Positions 22,536-29,842 of a DNA stretch of 31,923 nucleotides are shown piece by piece; positions within the stretch are counted from its first letter, which is position 1, and every line of letters begins with the position of its first letter. The notes under the pieces were generated by a model. That model did not search any database, was not told the origin of the DNA, and saw only the letters and a list, made by a program, of their open reading frames with translations. A program made the translations under genes and the position numbers. The DNA comes from Candidatus Babeliales bacterium (GTDB lineage Bacteria > Babelota > Babeliae > Babelales > Chromulinivoraceae), in contig JBAZWT010000010.1 in assembly GCA_041660205.1 (NCBI GenBank), forward strand, positions 10,439 through 42,361. Direction: 5' to 3'.

Positions 22536-24227
22536 TTAAAATATAATTGATCCCTTAAGTCCAACTGACCAAAGATTGATCATAGCGCTTTTTTTATCGG
22601 TAAATTCAGCAGAAGCAAACACCGAAAGATTTGGCGTATGACAATTATCTCTCCAAGTATGTCCAGCTTCACCAAGCACTTTACCAGTAATTGCACGGGG
22701 TGCTTGTGCTCCACAGATATCAAGCGCTGCAGTTACATCTTCAGAAATACGGTTAGCTGCGATGCGAGCATCTTTAACTTGATCAGGGAAAGCATTTACG
22801 TCAGTAGTTTGACGAGTAACAGATTGATTTATTTTAGCCAAAGGTTCGCAATAAGTTAAAGTTGTATCTGTGTCTATATTGTTACTTACTTGGCGACCAA
22901 GTACAGCATAATCATTTAAATTAACCATGCCGTATTTCAATGCATTACAAAAATCAATTGATAAACATTCGCGTGATCTTCCCCAAACCTCACCACCTAA
23001 ACCAACATTCCAATTCTTTCTTTGATAATCCAACATCAAAGCAAATGAACCTTCAACTCCAATATTTGAAATTACAGGAAATGTCGTAACGTTTACTGCT
23101 TGTGTAATAAATGAAGCTACTCTGCCTGTAGGATTTGCAGGAGTTGCTGTAAGATCAGGATTTACTGCTGCATAAAATTGCAAGAGCAGATATTTAGAAC
23201 CTTTACCATTTGATAGTAAATCAAATGATCTAAAGCTTGGACTGCGGCCATTGATTAAATGCAATGCTTCACCTTGAGCCCAAAGACGAAGTTGCGATGT
23301 ATCATCATGCCACACGCGATATGAAGCTGATATTTCTCCACCAACTCCCCAATGTCCAGCTCTGCCAAAAATTGGCTCAAGAGCATAATCGCCTGTTGGA
23401 ACATTACCCGTTGGACATGCTACTTTAAATCCAAGCATAAACATGCCACGCTCATCATTGATGCAATTGTATCCAAGCGTAAACGATAAGTCTGCTAGTC
23501 TAATTGCAGTTTGAGGGCAGCAACCACCAATTCTACCTTTGTAAAGCGCTATCGGATGAAGCACTTGTGATTGTACTGAATTGTCGCCTAATGCTCCACC
23601 TTGAAACGCAGCGGTTAATGTTTGTGGACGATTGGCAACTGCAGGATAGGGAGGAGTCCACACAGTATCAGCCGTATTATCAAGTACCGCAGGTTTTTCA
23701 CAAAGTTTTGAAGTTATTTTCATTGCTCCGATTGGTGCATCAATTTTAGCAACGACACCACGGCCAGTTGCATGTTGCATGTAATACCACTGTGCATCAA
23801 CACCAAAATGTTGCACTTTAGGTTTTAATGTAATTGATCCTGGAGTTGTAACATCTCCCATACCAAATTGGTAAGCATCAAGGTCTGATTTTCCATCGTT
23901 AGTACCAATAGTCATAGTGCTTGTTCCAGACCAAAAAGGTAATGAACCTAATTTATTACAACCAAATGATTGCATGTATTGACCAGCTAAAGAAATATAA
24001 AAAAGTCGCTCTCTGCTATCATTAGCTTGCACGCCTTTATCATAGGCATCTTTCATCTGAATTAAATTAGTAGAACTGTATCCTGAAAAGGCATGAGGTT
24101 GCCATAAATTTTGACTTATTGGATTGCACGCAGACGTATCACATGAAGATGTGTTACAACAATCTTCAGCCATCATAATGTATGGGACCATTACCATAAA
24201 AGTTACTATAATCTTTTTAAAATTCAT
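22536..24227 (-). CDS. Putative outer-membrane beta-barrel protein
   Basis: 563 residues. Signal peptide MNFKKIIVTFMVMVPYIMMA, then a short Cys-rich N-terminus (DCCNTSSCDTSACN). The rest has many short alternating beta-like segments rich in Gly and aromatics (FYISLAGQYM, HFGVDAQWYYM, LSFTLGYNC, WGVGGEISASYRVW, ALMLDYQRKNWNVGLGGEVW), and it ends in NLWSVGLKGSIIF, with the C-terminal Phe usual for outer-membrane barrels. This suggests a porin or structural barrel in a Gram-negative envelope. I do not recognise the family by name. AGGAT precedes the ATG. The upstream region contains the block also found before the cysteine desulfurase gene. The Gly-rich surface protein follows on the same strand. 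Confidence 0.72.
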   Translation of the reverse strand: MNFKKIIVTFMVMVPYIMMAEDCCNTSSCDTSACNPISQNLWQPHAFSGYSSTNLIQMKDAYDKGVQANDSRERLFYISLAGQYMQSFGCNKLGSLPFWSGTSTMTIGTNDGKSDLDAYQFGMGDVTTPGSITLKPKVQHFGVDAQWYYMQHATGRGVVAKIDAPIGAMKITSKLCEKPAVLDNTADTVWTPPYPAVANRPQTLTAAFQGGALGDNSVQSQVLHPIALYKGRIGGCCPQTAIRLADLSFTLGYNCINDERGMFMLGFKVACPTGNVPTGDYALEPIFGRAGHWGVGGEISASYRVWHDDTSQLRLWAQGEALHLINGRSPSFRSFDLLSNGKGSKYLLLQFYAAVNPDLTATPANPTGRVASFITQAVNVTTFPVISNIGVEGSFALMLDYQRKNWNVGLGGEVWGRSRECLSIDFCNALKYGMVNLNDYAVLGRQVSNNIDTDTTLTYCEPLAKINQSVTRQTTDVNAFPDQVKDARIAANRISEDVTAALDICGAQAPRAITGKVLGEAGHTWRDNCHTPNLSVFASAEFTDKKSAMINLWSVGLKGSIIF

Positions 24228-24280
24228 TATCCTACATCCTCTTTTTATTTTAATAATGATTCATTATTTTTTGACTCCAG

Positions 24281-24346
24281 CAAATTGAAGTACACAAAGT
24301 CAATCATTTAAAAAAAATGAATACTCTTTCCGCTTTTACTCATAAA
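24281..24346 (-). promoter_or_regulatory. Upstream block shared with the cysteine desulfurase gene
   Basis: Aligns with 20313-20377. On the minus strand it contains TTGACTTTG (24295-24303) and, further downstream, an inverted AGTCAA (complement of TTGACT at 24271-24276), giving a symmetrical pair of hexamers 21 bases apart that could be an operator. No strong -10 is visible at the usual spacing. Confidence 0.5.
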
Positions 24347-24437
24347 AAAAATCCACTCAAATTAATCCTACTACGCACTGCTTTACAGTTAGCTACGAAG
24401 GACCATTCCGAGTGGATTTTTTAATGAGTGGATTTTT
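24346..24437 (-). terminator. Terminator with a 51-base insert and a doubled arm
   Basis: AAAAAATCCACTC (24346-24358) pairs perfectly with GAGTGGATTTTTT (24410-24422). The loop (24359-24409) contains CACTGCTTTACAGTTAGCTA, nearly the same as at 28155-28175. A second copy of GAGTGGATTTTT follows at 24426-24437. On the minus strand it ends the transcript of the M48-like gene at 24460. Confidence 0.7.
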
Positions 24438-24459
24438 AAATCTTTAACAAATATATATT

Positions 24460-25320
24460 TTAAACTGTTGGTTTAACGCCAAATCGACTCTCCATTGCTT
24501 TTGCAACTCTATTTGCCCGAGACTCAGACGAAGGATGGGCTGGATCATCCATATTATGTAATAATGTGTACACTATTGATGGAAATCCATTCACTGCTTT
24601 CTGCTTTTCATTATCCCATTTTTGTTGCTCGTCAACTGTCAGATCTCTACCTAATTTTTGTTTTTCATTTTCAATAGCCTGCGATATATATTGCATGCAT
24701 TGTTGATTATAAAACAGACGCCCTTCTTTCTTATGTTTTATATGACTATCGTAGCCTCCTTGTAATGCCTCTTTAGATGCATATTTATTTGCAAAACTAT
24801 CTGCAAAGTATTCAGAAGGCCGCTGTCTGTAATGACAACAAATACCATATGCTACAAGTGAAGTTGCCGCTCTAGCCGCCATTTTACCAATAAATGAATA
24901 TGGAGAAATAATGTTACATTTATAATTATCTACAATCTTTTTAGCTCCAACAATCATTCGTACATGTACAGCTAACCAAGGAACAAGAGACACGTTTTTA
25001 CTATACCAAGGTTTATTATGATGCCCTGTTGCATGAAGTATGTCCCACTCTAAAGAGCCAATATTCATTTTTTCTATGTTATCAGCCCCTAAAAACATTT
25101 TTGCATCTTTATAACGACTTTCCGATTTTTCCATAAGTTGAATTTCCGGAATTAAAAGATTAAAATACCGTTCTCTAAACTTACGCTCAAAAGTCTCAAA
25201 CGACATTCCGTTTTTAAGAAAGCAAGAATTTTTATTACACGGTTTAGATTGTGAAGCTTTTAAAATTTTTCCTTGCGTTACACCAACCAAAATTACAAAA
25301 AACAATAAGACTTTTTTCAT
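24460..25320 (-). CDS. Exported M48-like protein without the catalytic Glu
   Basis: 286 residues, a divergent paralogue of the protein at 17945-18715. Signal peptide MKKVLLFFVILVGVTQG. The zinc motif reads H96-A-T-G-H100 (LEWDILHATGHH), so the general-base Glu of HExxH is Ala. The metal-binding His pair and the third-ligand segment E170-Y-F-A-D174 with ALQGG are kept, as is the C-terminal DPAHPSSESRANRV. It should bind zinc but not cut by the normal mechanism, so a decoy, chaperone or regulatory role is more likely. The gene is intact, with a promoter (25362-25390) and a terminator. An alternative is that this copy is simply decaying. The ribosome site is weak (AAAGATG). Confidence 0.75.
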   Translation of the reverse strand: MKKVLLFFVILVGVTQGKILKASQSKPCNKNSCFLKNGMSFETFERKFRERYFNLLIPEIQLMEKSESRYKDAKMFLGADNIEKMNIGSLEWDILHATGHHNKPWYSKNVSLVPWLAVHVRMIVGAKKIVDNYKCNIISPYSFIGKMAARAATSLVAYGICCHYRQRPSEYFADSFANKYASKEALQGGYDSHIKHKKEGRLFYNQQCMQYISQAIENEKQKLGRDLTVDEQQKWDNEKQKAVNGFPSIVYTLLHNMDDPAHPSSESRANRVAKAMESRFGVKPTV

Positions 25321-25361
25321 AAGACATCTTTCATTTTTTAAAATTAATTCATCATACAGAT

Positions 25362-25390
25362 TTTATAACACAAGTATAATTAGATAACAA
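25362..25390 (-). promoter_or_regulatory. Probable promoter of the second M48-like gene
   Basis: On the minus strand: TTGTTA (25385-25390), 17-base spacer, TATAAA (25362-25367), about 40 bases before the start codon. Confidence 0.5.
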
Positions 25391-25440
25391 TCAATGCTTA
25401 TCTAGCCCTGATTAACCAAACTATAAGAATTCAGACATAA

Positions 25441-25470
25441 AAAATCCACCTGAGAGAGCTGGTGGATTTT
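25441..25470. terminator. Terminator-like hairpin
   Basis: AAAATCCACC (25441-25450) and GGTGGATTTT (25461-25470), loop TGAGAGAGCT, with A and T runs on the two sides. Its arms resemble those of the larger terminators at 24346 and 28124, without the inserted loop sequence. Confidence 0.6.
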
Positions 25471-25502
25471 TAAATTTAATGACCATATCAATTGCCGTAT
25501 GT

Positions 25503-25537
25503 GCGTAAAGCTTTAACGAAGGTGCAAAGCTTTACGC
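25503..25537. repeat. Long perfect hairpin
   Basis: GCGTAAAGCTTT (25503-25514) pairs with AAAGCTTTACGC (25526-25537) around an 11-base loop. The following GCGAAAGCTTACGTCGAATACGC continues the repeat-like sequence. It lies between two terminators in gene-free DNA. Confidence 0.65.
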
Positions 25538-25586
25538 GAAAGCTTACGTCGAATACGCAACTACTTTAGAGCACAAAAATCTCAAT

Positions 25587-25618
25587 AAAAAAGGTCTATT
25601 CAAAATTCTGAATAGACC
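25587..25618 (-). terminator. Rho-independent terminator of the exported GNAT gene
   Basis: GGTCTATTCA (25593-25602) and TGAATAGACC (25609-25618) form a 10-bp stem with a 6-nt loop; on the minus strand a run of six T follows. It lies 32 bases after the stop codon of the gene at 25650. Confidence 0.9.
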
Positions 25619-25649
25619 ATTGGATACTAAATAAAATAATATTAAAATA

Positions 25650-26189
25650 TTATAATTTTTTACATAAAGTTTTATTTTTTATGAAAACACCTTTTGCTGC
25701 ACTATCAAGTATCAAATACCCAAATGTATGCTGCAGCAACCATATAGATGATTTTTTTAAAAATGAAATCTCTTGATAGCCAAGTTTATTATAAATTTGT
25801 TTCATAACTTTATCATCTGAAGAATACTCAACAAATATATTTTTTTTGCCTAATGATTTGCATCTTTTTTCAAAGCTATTTAACAATGCAATTATAATTT
25901 CTTTTTTCTTGTCCATATTAAACACGCTTATGCTCAAGAGATTGAGTTTAGCATCAGAGTCAGGATAATTTGCTGATAGAAACCCACAAACTTCTCCTGA
26001 TGGCAAAAAACAAACTAAAGCCGGATCGTCATGATGTAATGCATAATTCAAGACATTTTGATAATAAATATCGGCTTTTTCTGTTACCAAGCCAATATTT
26101 TCCTGATCCAGTAATCTAATCTCAAAATTTGAATATAAAAATCCTGTTAAGCTTAAGAACGCTATTGATAATAATTTATTTTTTAACAT
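25650..26189 (-). CDS. Exported GNAT-like acetyltransferase
   Basis: 179 residues. Leader MLKNKLLSIAFLSLTGFLYS looks like a signal peptide. From FEIRLLDQENI on, the pattern fits a GNAT fold: VCFLPSGEVCGFLSANY (beta4 region), LLSISVFNMDKKKEIIIALL (motif A region), KNIFVEYSSDD, and KQIYNKLGYQEISFL, a typical GNAT C-terminal YxKLGF-like motif. The acetyl-CoA loop (Q/R-x-x-G-x-G/A) is not clear: NMDKKKEII stands at that place. So the protein may be a non-acetylating relative. GGGGG precedes the ATG and a strong terminator follows. The substrate is unknown, and acetyl-CoA should be scarce outside the cytoplasm. Confidence 0.65.
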   Translation of the reverse strand: MLKNKLLSIAFLSLTGFLYSNFEIRLLDQENIGLVTEKADIYYQNVLNYALHHDDPALVCFLPSGEVCGFLSANYPDSDAKLNLLSISVFNMDKKKEIIIALLNSFEKRCKSLGKKNIFVEYSSDDKVMKQIYNKLGYQEISFLKKSSIWLLQHTFGYLILDSAAKGVFIKNKTLCKKL

Positions 26190-26218
26190 AAGACCCCCAT
26201 AAAATTAGGTGTTTTGAC

Positions 26219-26249
26219 ACACTTTAAGCATATCAGAAACACTTTAAGC
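26219..26249. promoter_or_regulatory. Pair of 11-bp direct repeats, period 20
   Basis: ACACTTTAAGC at 26219-26229 and again at 26239-26249. The 20-base period places the copies on the same helix face, as in operators bound by a dimer or by two neighbouring proteins. It lies 30-60 bases before the exported GNAT gene. Confidence 0.4.
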
Positions 26250-26284
26250 GCACAAAGGGGTGACCTCATTTTATACATATGAGA

Positions 26285-26400
26285 CTAAAAAGTACGATTT
26301 TCCGCCTTCCAGTTAGTATAGTATTTCACAGGGGTCAAATAATTCAAACGCTGGTGGAGTCTTTTTCTCTTCAAACTTTTAATTGAAGCAGTATATCGTT
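26285..26400 (-). pseudogene. Remnant of a DDE transposase C-terminus
   Basis: Reading the minus strand gives IKSLKRKRLHQRLNYLTPV then KYYTNWKAENRTF and stop. The pattern R-x-H-Q-x-L-N-Y-L-T-P-x-x-Y-Y is the C-terminal signature of IS3/IS481-type integrase-core transposases. The frame cannot be followed convincingly upstream of about 26400, so only the last 38 codons or so survive. There is no start codon or ribosome site. Confidence 0.65.
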
Positions 26401-26496
26401 GGGATAAGGGGATTGGTGCAAAAATTGGGAACAAATATTCTTTTGTTTTCAATGGTTAATATCACCGTTATTTGGTTAATGTTTATTTGCTTTTTT

Positions 26497-26949
26497 TTAA
26501 GAAATTCTTTTTATTGACTGAATCATCTCTTCTAGCGCCTGTAAAAAAAGAGAGCGTTTCTGCTTGGAGAAAGTGGAGTTATAACTTGGAGCTATTCCTG
26601 TTTCACGTAAATAAGCACGTAATTCACGCATTGCTTTGGCAACACCTATATTGTTATTATTAAAAACTTTTCCTGTTGGACTTATTGCACGAGCACCCTT
26701 TTTTAGGCAGTGACCAGCTAGTAAGATATCTACAGTAATCACAATATCATCAATTTCTATATGCTCAATAATCCAATTGTCTGCGGCATCTAAATCAGAC
26801 CCAACCTGTATTTTATGTACGTTTTCATCAACGATCATATTCAAACGACTATTGCTTACTAAGTACACCTGTAAGTTATGTCGCTTAGCAATACGGAAAA
26901 TATCTTCTTTTACCGGGCAAGCATCGCCGTCTATGTAAATAATTAACAT
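26497..26949 (-). CDS. yaiI: YaiI/YqxD family protein (DUF188, UPF0178)
   Basis: 150 residues, the normal length. Conserved features are IYIDGDACPVK at the N-terminus (DGDACP, residues 7-12), VSNSRLNMI, the QVGSDLDAADNWI segment, DIVITVDILLAGHCL, KGARAISPTGKVF and NNNNIG near residue 100. The family has a PIN-like nuclease-type fold with conserved acidic residues, but its physiological role is not established. No signal peptide. The start codon has only a weak ribosome site. It lies between a transposase remnant and a broken BRO gene and has no obvious partner. Confidence 0.92.
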   Translation of the reverse strand: MLIIYIDGDACPVKEDIFRIAKRHNLQVYLVSNSRLNMIVDENVHKIQVGSDLDAADNWIIEHIEIDDIVITVDILLAGHCLKKGARAISPTGKVFNNNNIGVAKAMRELRAYLRETGIAPSYNSTFSKQKRSLFLQALEEMIQSIKRIS

Positions 26950-27053
26950 TCATAAACTTTCTAAATATATTTTAAATAAATATCATTTTTGTAAGGCCTT
27001 AGGCCTTAAGAATAACAATCAAGGTTAGCAAGTTGAAGAATTATTTAAAAATT

Positions 27054-28035
27054 CTAATAATTTGTAGATCTAATTTTTTTTACTGAACCAGGTGAATGCA
27101 AAACATTATTTTTTGAAATTACAGTTGTGCCAATTTGCTGCTCAAGATCTTTACGAGCTCTACCTGCAACAGCTCCTCCAGTCTTCGTTGCTTTGCAACT
27201 TCGTCTGGCTACGCCACCACAGAAGGCATTGAAAACAATAAAATATTGTAGTGTTGCATAGAAGACTGTCCGACCGAAGCCTTGGCGAAGACGGACTTAA
27301 TTAAAAACATTCCAGAAAAGTCTTCGCATCATTTCTTAATTTTGGCAGACCCTAAGAATCTTTTTGTTGACTGATCTGAGTTGTTGCCGCTTCGCCAAGC
27401 ATGGTAATGATAAGCTCAAGATCTGTCATATGATCTCGCAAATTGCCTTTTTCAACGCCTTTAGCTTTTTTATACTCATCGACTTTCAAATCAAAAGCGC
27501 CCTGCATAATATCATTTGTTAAAATTGCAAAATCAATCGATCTTTTAGCGCCTCTTTGCGACCATTCATCTGTTAATGTTTGACGAACAACAATACCGCG
27601 AAGTCTTTTATCAACCCAACTTTTTTCATAGCCCTTCTTTTCATACAAAGATTTCACCCTTTGAATGCCAAGCTCAGGATTTTCAATCTCATCAATTCGC
27701 TCTTTACCTATTTTGGCAAGCCACACCTTAAATGGCTCTGCTTTTGGCGAAGGAATAGATTGAATGATTCGAAAGATGCCTTCAGTGTTTGCACAGTCAG
27801 TTGTATACTTTTTACCGTCTGAAGCAGTCAATTTCAACCCGTGACAAAATGTCACGACTTGACTTCCATCGGCCACCAGACGCTGTTTTAGTTTTCGCCA
27901 GTAAGCACCCGAATCAGAACTTTCTACAAGAGCAGCACAAATATCCACCACCGAGAAATACCACTCGCCTTTAAATAAAACTTTGCGAATTTCTTTTTCA
28001 TGAAAAAAATCGATTTTTGTTAATTGATGTGTCAT
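27054..28035 (-). pseudogene. BRO-family antirepressor gene broken by a stop codon and an insertion
   Basis: The intact part (27352-28035, 227 codons) has the BRO-N domain: IRKVLFKGEWYFSVVDICAA, YWRKLKQRL, then CANTEGIFRIIQSIPSPKAE, WLAKIGKERIDE, and the conserved later segment MTDLELIITMLGEAATTQIS. It ends QQKDS then TAG. Reading past the TAG in the same frame gives GLPKLRNDAKT, then foreign sequence. After the insert the same protein resumes as GGAVAGRARKDLEQQIGTTV then ISKNNVL, ending at 27054; this GG-x-VA-x-x-AR-x-LE end is typical for the family. So the full gene had about 280 codons and now has a nonsense codon and an insert of about 139 bases. AGGAT precedes the ATG. Such genes are usually phage-borne. 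Confidence 0.8.
27188..27326. mobile_element. Small insertion with 8-bp direct repeat in the BRO gene
   Basis: AGTCTTCG occurs at 27180-27187 and at 27319-27326. Removing one copy and the sequence between restores the reading frame across the junction (…NDAKT-GGAVAG…), as expected for a target-site duplication. The insert holds TTGCTTTGCAA, CGTCTGGCTACGCCACCACA and the palindrome GTCCGACCGAAGCC / GGCGAAGACGGAC, so it is made of the same C-type repeats that extend the GT61 genes. It codes for nothing. Confidence 0.7.
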
Positions 28036-28123
28036 TGCAAAAATCCTAGAAAACAGGTGTCAAGTAATCTTTATTTAAGTTTATCAAAGTATGAAAAAAT
28101 GATAACGCTCTTCTTTTTGATAT

Positions 28124-28203
28124 AAAAAAATCCACCACTTACTCTGCCCCTGCTATGCACTGCTTTGCAGTTAGCTACGAAAGACCACGTCGAGTGGATT
28201 TTA
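28124..28203. terminator. Terminator-like stem with the recurrent loop insert
   Basis: AAAAAAATCCAC (28124-28135) faces GTGGATTTT (28194-28202). The loop contains CACTGCTTTGCAGTTAGCTA, as at 24376-24395 with one change, and then CGAAAGACCA. No gene ends here now on either strand, so the terminator may have outlived its gene. Confidence 0.6.
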
Positions 28204-28638
28204 ATTTTTTATTTTGAATTTCACGCCATCCAGGCTTCGTGATTCGCTTTGCTCACATACTACGCCGGACAAGAAGGCGCTAATTAAAGAAAAGTCATTT
28301 AAAGAGATGGCCCCATCCATTCTTTTCAGAATGTAGGGCTGGCTTGCCATTCATTTTTTTCAATGACATTTTACATTTACTTACAGATTATAAGCGATTC
28401 CCGCTAGTACTGAAAAAATGAATGGCGTCCAGTAGAATTTTGCCCTTCACTTTTTTCAAACATCGCGAAAAAAATTATAATCAACGGTTAATCCGCAAAG
28501 GACAAGAAAAAGTGAATGGGGACTATTTTAGAATTTTTAAATTTCAAAAGTCATGATTTATCTTGCTAAAAAAATCATTTTTGTTACAAATAATTCACTA
28601 TTGAAATTGCACTATTTTTTAACCGTAAAGGAACAACC
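28204..28638. other. Gene-free stretch with two large imperfect stems
   Basis: A C-type repeat fragment (about 28228-28283, with GGCTTCGTGATTCGCTTTGC) is followed by two stems. GCCATTCA with seven T and CA (28346-28362) pairs with 28411-28426 over 16 bp with one bulged T. CCCTTCACTTTTTT (28443-28456) pairs with AAAAAGTGAATGGG (28507-28520) with one bulge. The two left arms resemble each other, so the stems may be duplicates. A small RNA is possible; a promoter was not found. Confidence 0.45.
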
Positions 28639-28878
28639 ATGTCAGTGCTATGCGAAAAATGCAAATATGAGTTTACAGAAATGGAATTAATGGGGCATGT
28701 ATCAAGCGAATTATATACATTGTACAAAGCAAATAACACTCCTCCTGTTAATCAAGAAAATAAAACCAAAAGCATACAAAACGGTATCAATAAACTCATG
28801 GTTGGTTTTATGAACAATCAGAAAATTCCTTGTCCAAAATGTAAGCAATATATTAATTGGATTCCAAGTCGTTCATAA
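28639..28878 (+). CDS. Zinc-ribbon protein, cytosolic member of the cassette
   Basis: 79 residues. Two C-x-x-C pairs frame a helical middle: CEKC (residues 5-8) and CPKC (65-68), ending KCKQYINWIP. The middle has ELMGHVSSELYTLYKAN and KLMVGFMNN. It is a shorter homologue of the protein at 29839-30180, sharing the CxxC pairs, the G-x-x-x-x-E-x-x-x-LYK segment and the CPKC…W end. No signal peptide. AAAGGA precedes the ATG. Its stop is 26 bases before the exported zinc-ribbon gene. Likely one zinc-binding fold; the family was not recognised. Confidence 0.7.
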   Translation: MSVLCEKCKYEFTEMELMGHVSSELYTLYKANNTPPVNQENKTKSIQNGINKLMVGFMNNQKIPCPKCKQYINWIPSRS

Positions 28879-28904
28879 TCTATTACATTAAAAAGGAGAG
28901 TAGT

Positions 28905-29318
28905 ATGTGCAAGGCAAATTTTTTATTATGTATTCTGACTCTGTCATTTCTCACAGTACAACCATCAGAGCACCCATTTGATGTTCCAACAGAGTTTATT
29001 GAAAAATTTCCAGAACTTATATGGCTTAAAGAATTATACCTCTGTGCAAAAATAGAATCACAAATAAACCAAGACGAAATTGACAAGGCTGTTATATTTT
29101 GCGATCAGTGCAATGCACAGCTCTGCTGTTCTAATTTGGGAGGCATACTGAGCAGTCAAAGAGATCAAAAAAACCTTGGTACATTAAAACAATTAATGAC
29201 TATTGGAGATGGTTTAAAAATTGCAGAATTTATGCTACCTCTATGCAACCAATTACAAATTGAATGTTCGCATTGTCACATTTTTGCTGGCTGGCATGCC
29301 AATCAAAAAAATGCATAA
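28905..29318 (+). CDS. Exported zinc-ribbon protein of the cassette
   Basis: 137 residues. Signal peptide MCKANFLLCILTLSFLTVQP. The mature part has FCDQCNAQLCC (about 85-95) and CSHCHIFAGWH near the C-terminus, two C-x-x-C pairs about 40 residues apart, with helical TLKQLMTIGDG between them. It is homologous to the protein at 29357-29842 (FCDQC against CCDACNNCLDC; SSQRDQKNLGTLKQLMTIG against SSAADKKAIKTLQKLMRIG; CSHCHIFAGWH against CNRCGTFSGWH). I start at 28905 because AAGGAGAG lies just before it; the frame open from 28857 overlaps the upstream gene. Function unknown. Confidence 0.72.
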   Translation: MCKANFLLCILTLSFLTVQPSEHPFDVPTEFIEKFPELIWLKELYLCAKIESQINQDEIDKAVIFCDQCNAQLCCSNLGGILSSQRDQKNLGTLKQLMTIGDGLKIAEFMLPLCNQLQIECSHCHIFAGWHANQKNA

Positions 29319-29356
29319 TTTAAAATTAGAACAAACGTTAATTACATGAATCAATT

Positions 29357-29842
29357 TTAAACAGCCTGGGTATTTGCTACAGAATTTTGATTTGGACCAT
29401 GCCATCCAGAAAAGGTACCACATCTATTACAGGTCATAGATTTTGCATTGTACAATTTAACCAAAAAACTGATCAGGCGCTTTTTATTTCCTATACGCAT
29501 GAGTTTTTGTAATGTTTTTATTGCTTTTTTATCGGCAGCGCTTGAAAAAAATCCATAAGTGTAAAAACAATCAAGACAATTGTTGCATGCATCGCAACAA
29601 ACAAGGCATTCTTTTATTTTTTGCAAATCAATGATCCAATACAAAAAACAAGTAAGATATAAAAATTGTTTCGTTAAAAAGTAAAAAGAATACGGCGTAA
29701 GGTGCTTATTTGCAACATACATACATTGAGAATTATTTTCCGAAAATTTCTCAGAATGTACAGATTCAAAGTTATTCTCTAAATTATTTTCAGAATGCAT
29801 ATTTGAAAAATAAAGAAGAACCATTAAAGCTATTTTTTTCAT
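29357..29842 (-). CDS. Exported zinc-ribbon protein, inverted second cassette
   Basis: 161 residues. Signal peptide MKKIALMVLLYFSNMHS, then an Asn/Ser/Glu-rich linker (with E-N-N and S-E-x-F-S-E-N-N), a hydrophobic part (FYFLTKQFLYLTCFLYWIID, about 53-72), CCDACNNCLDC, the helix KAIKTLQKLMRIGNKKRLIS, and CNRCGTFSGWH. Homologue of 28905-29318. Its ATG overlaps the stop codon of the upstream zinc-ribbon gene (ATGA), so translation is coupled. No separate ribosome site is needed. The hydrophobic middle may anchor it in a membrane. Confidence 0.72.
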   Translation of the reverse strand: MKKIALMVLLYFSNMHSENNLENNFESVHSEKFSENNSQCMYVANKHLTPYSFYFLTKQFLYLTCFLYWIIDLQKIKECLVCCDACNNCLDCFYTYGFFSSAADKKAIKTLQKLMRIGNKKRLISFLVKLYNAKSMTCNRCGTFSGWHGPNQNSVANTQAV

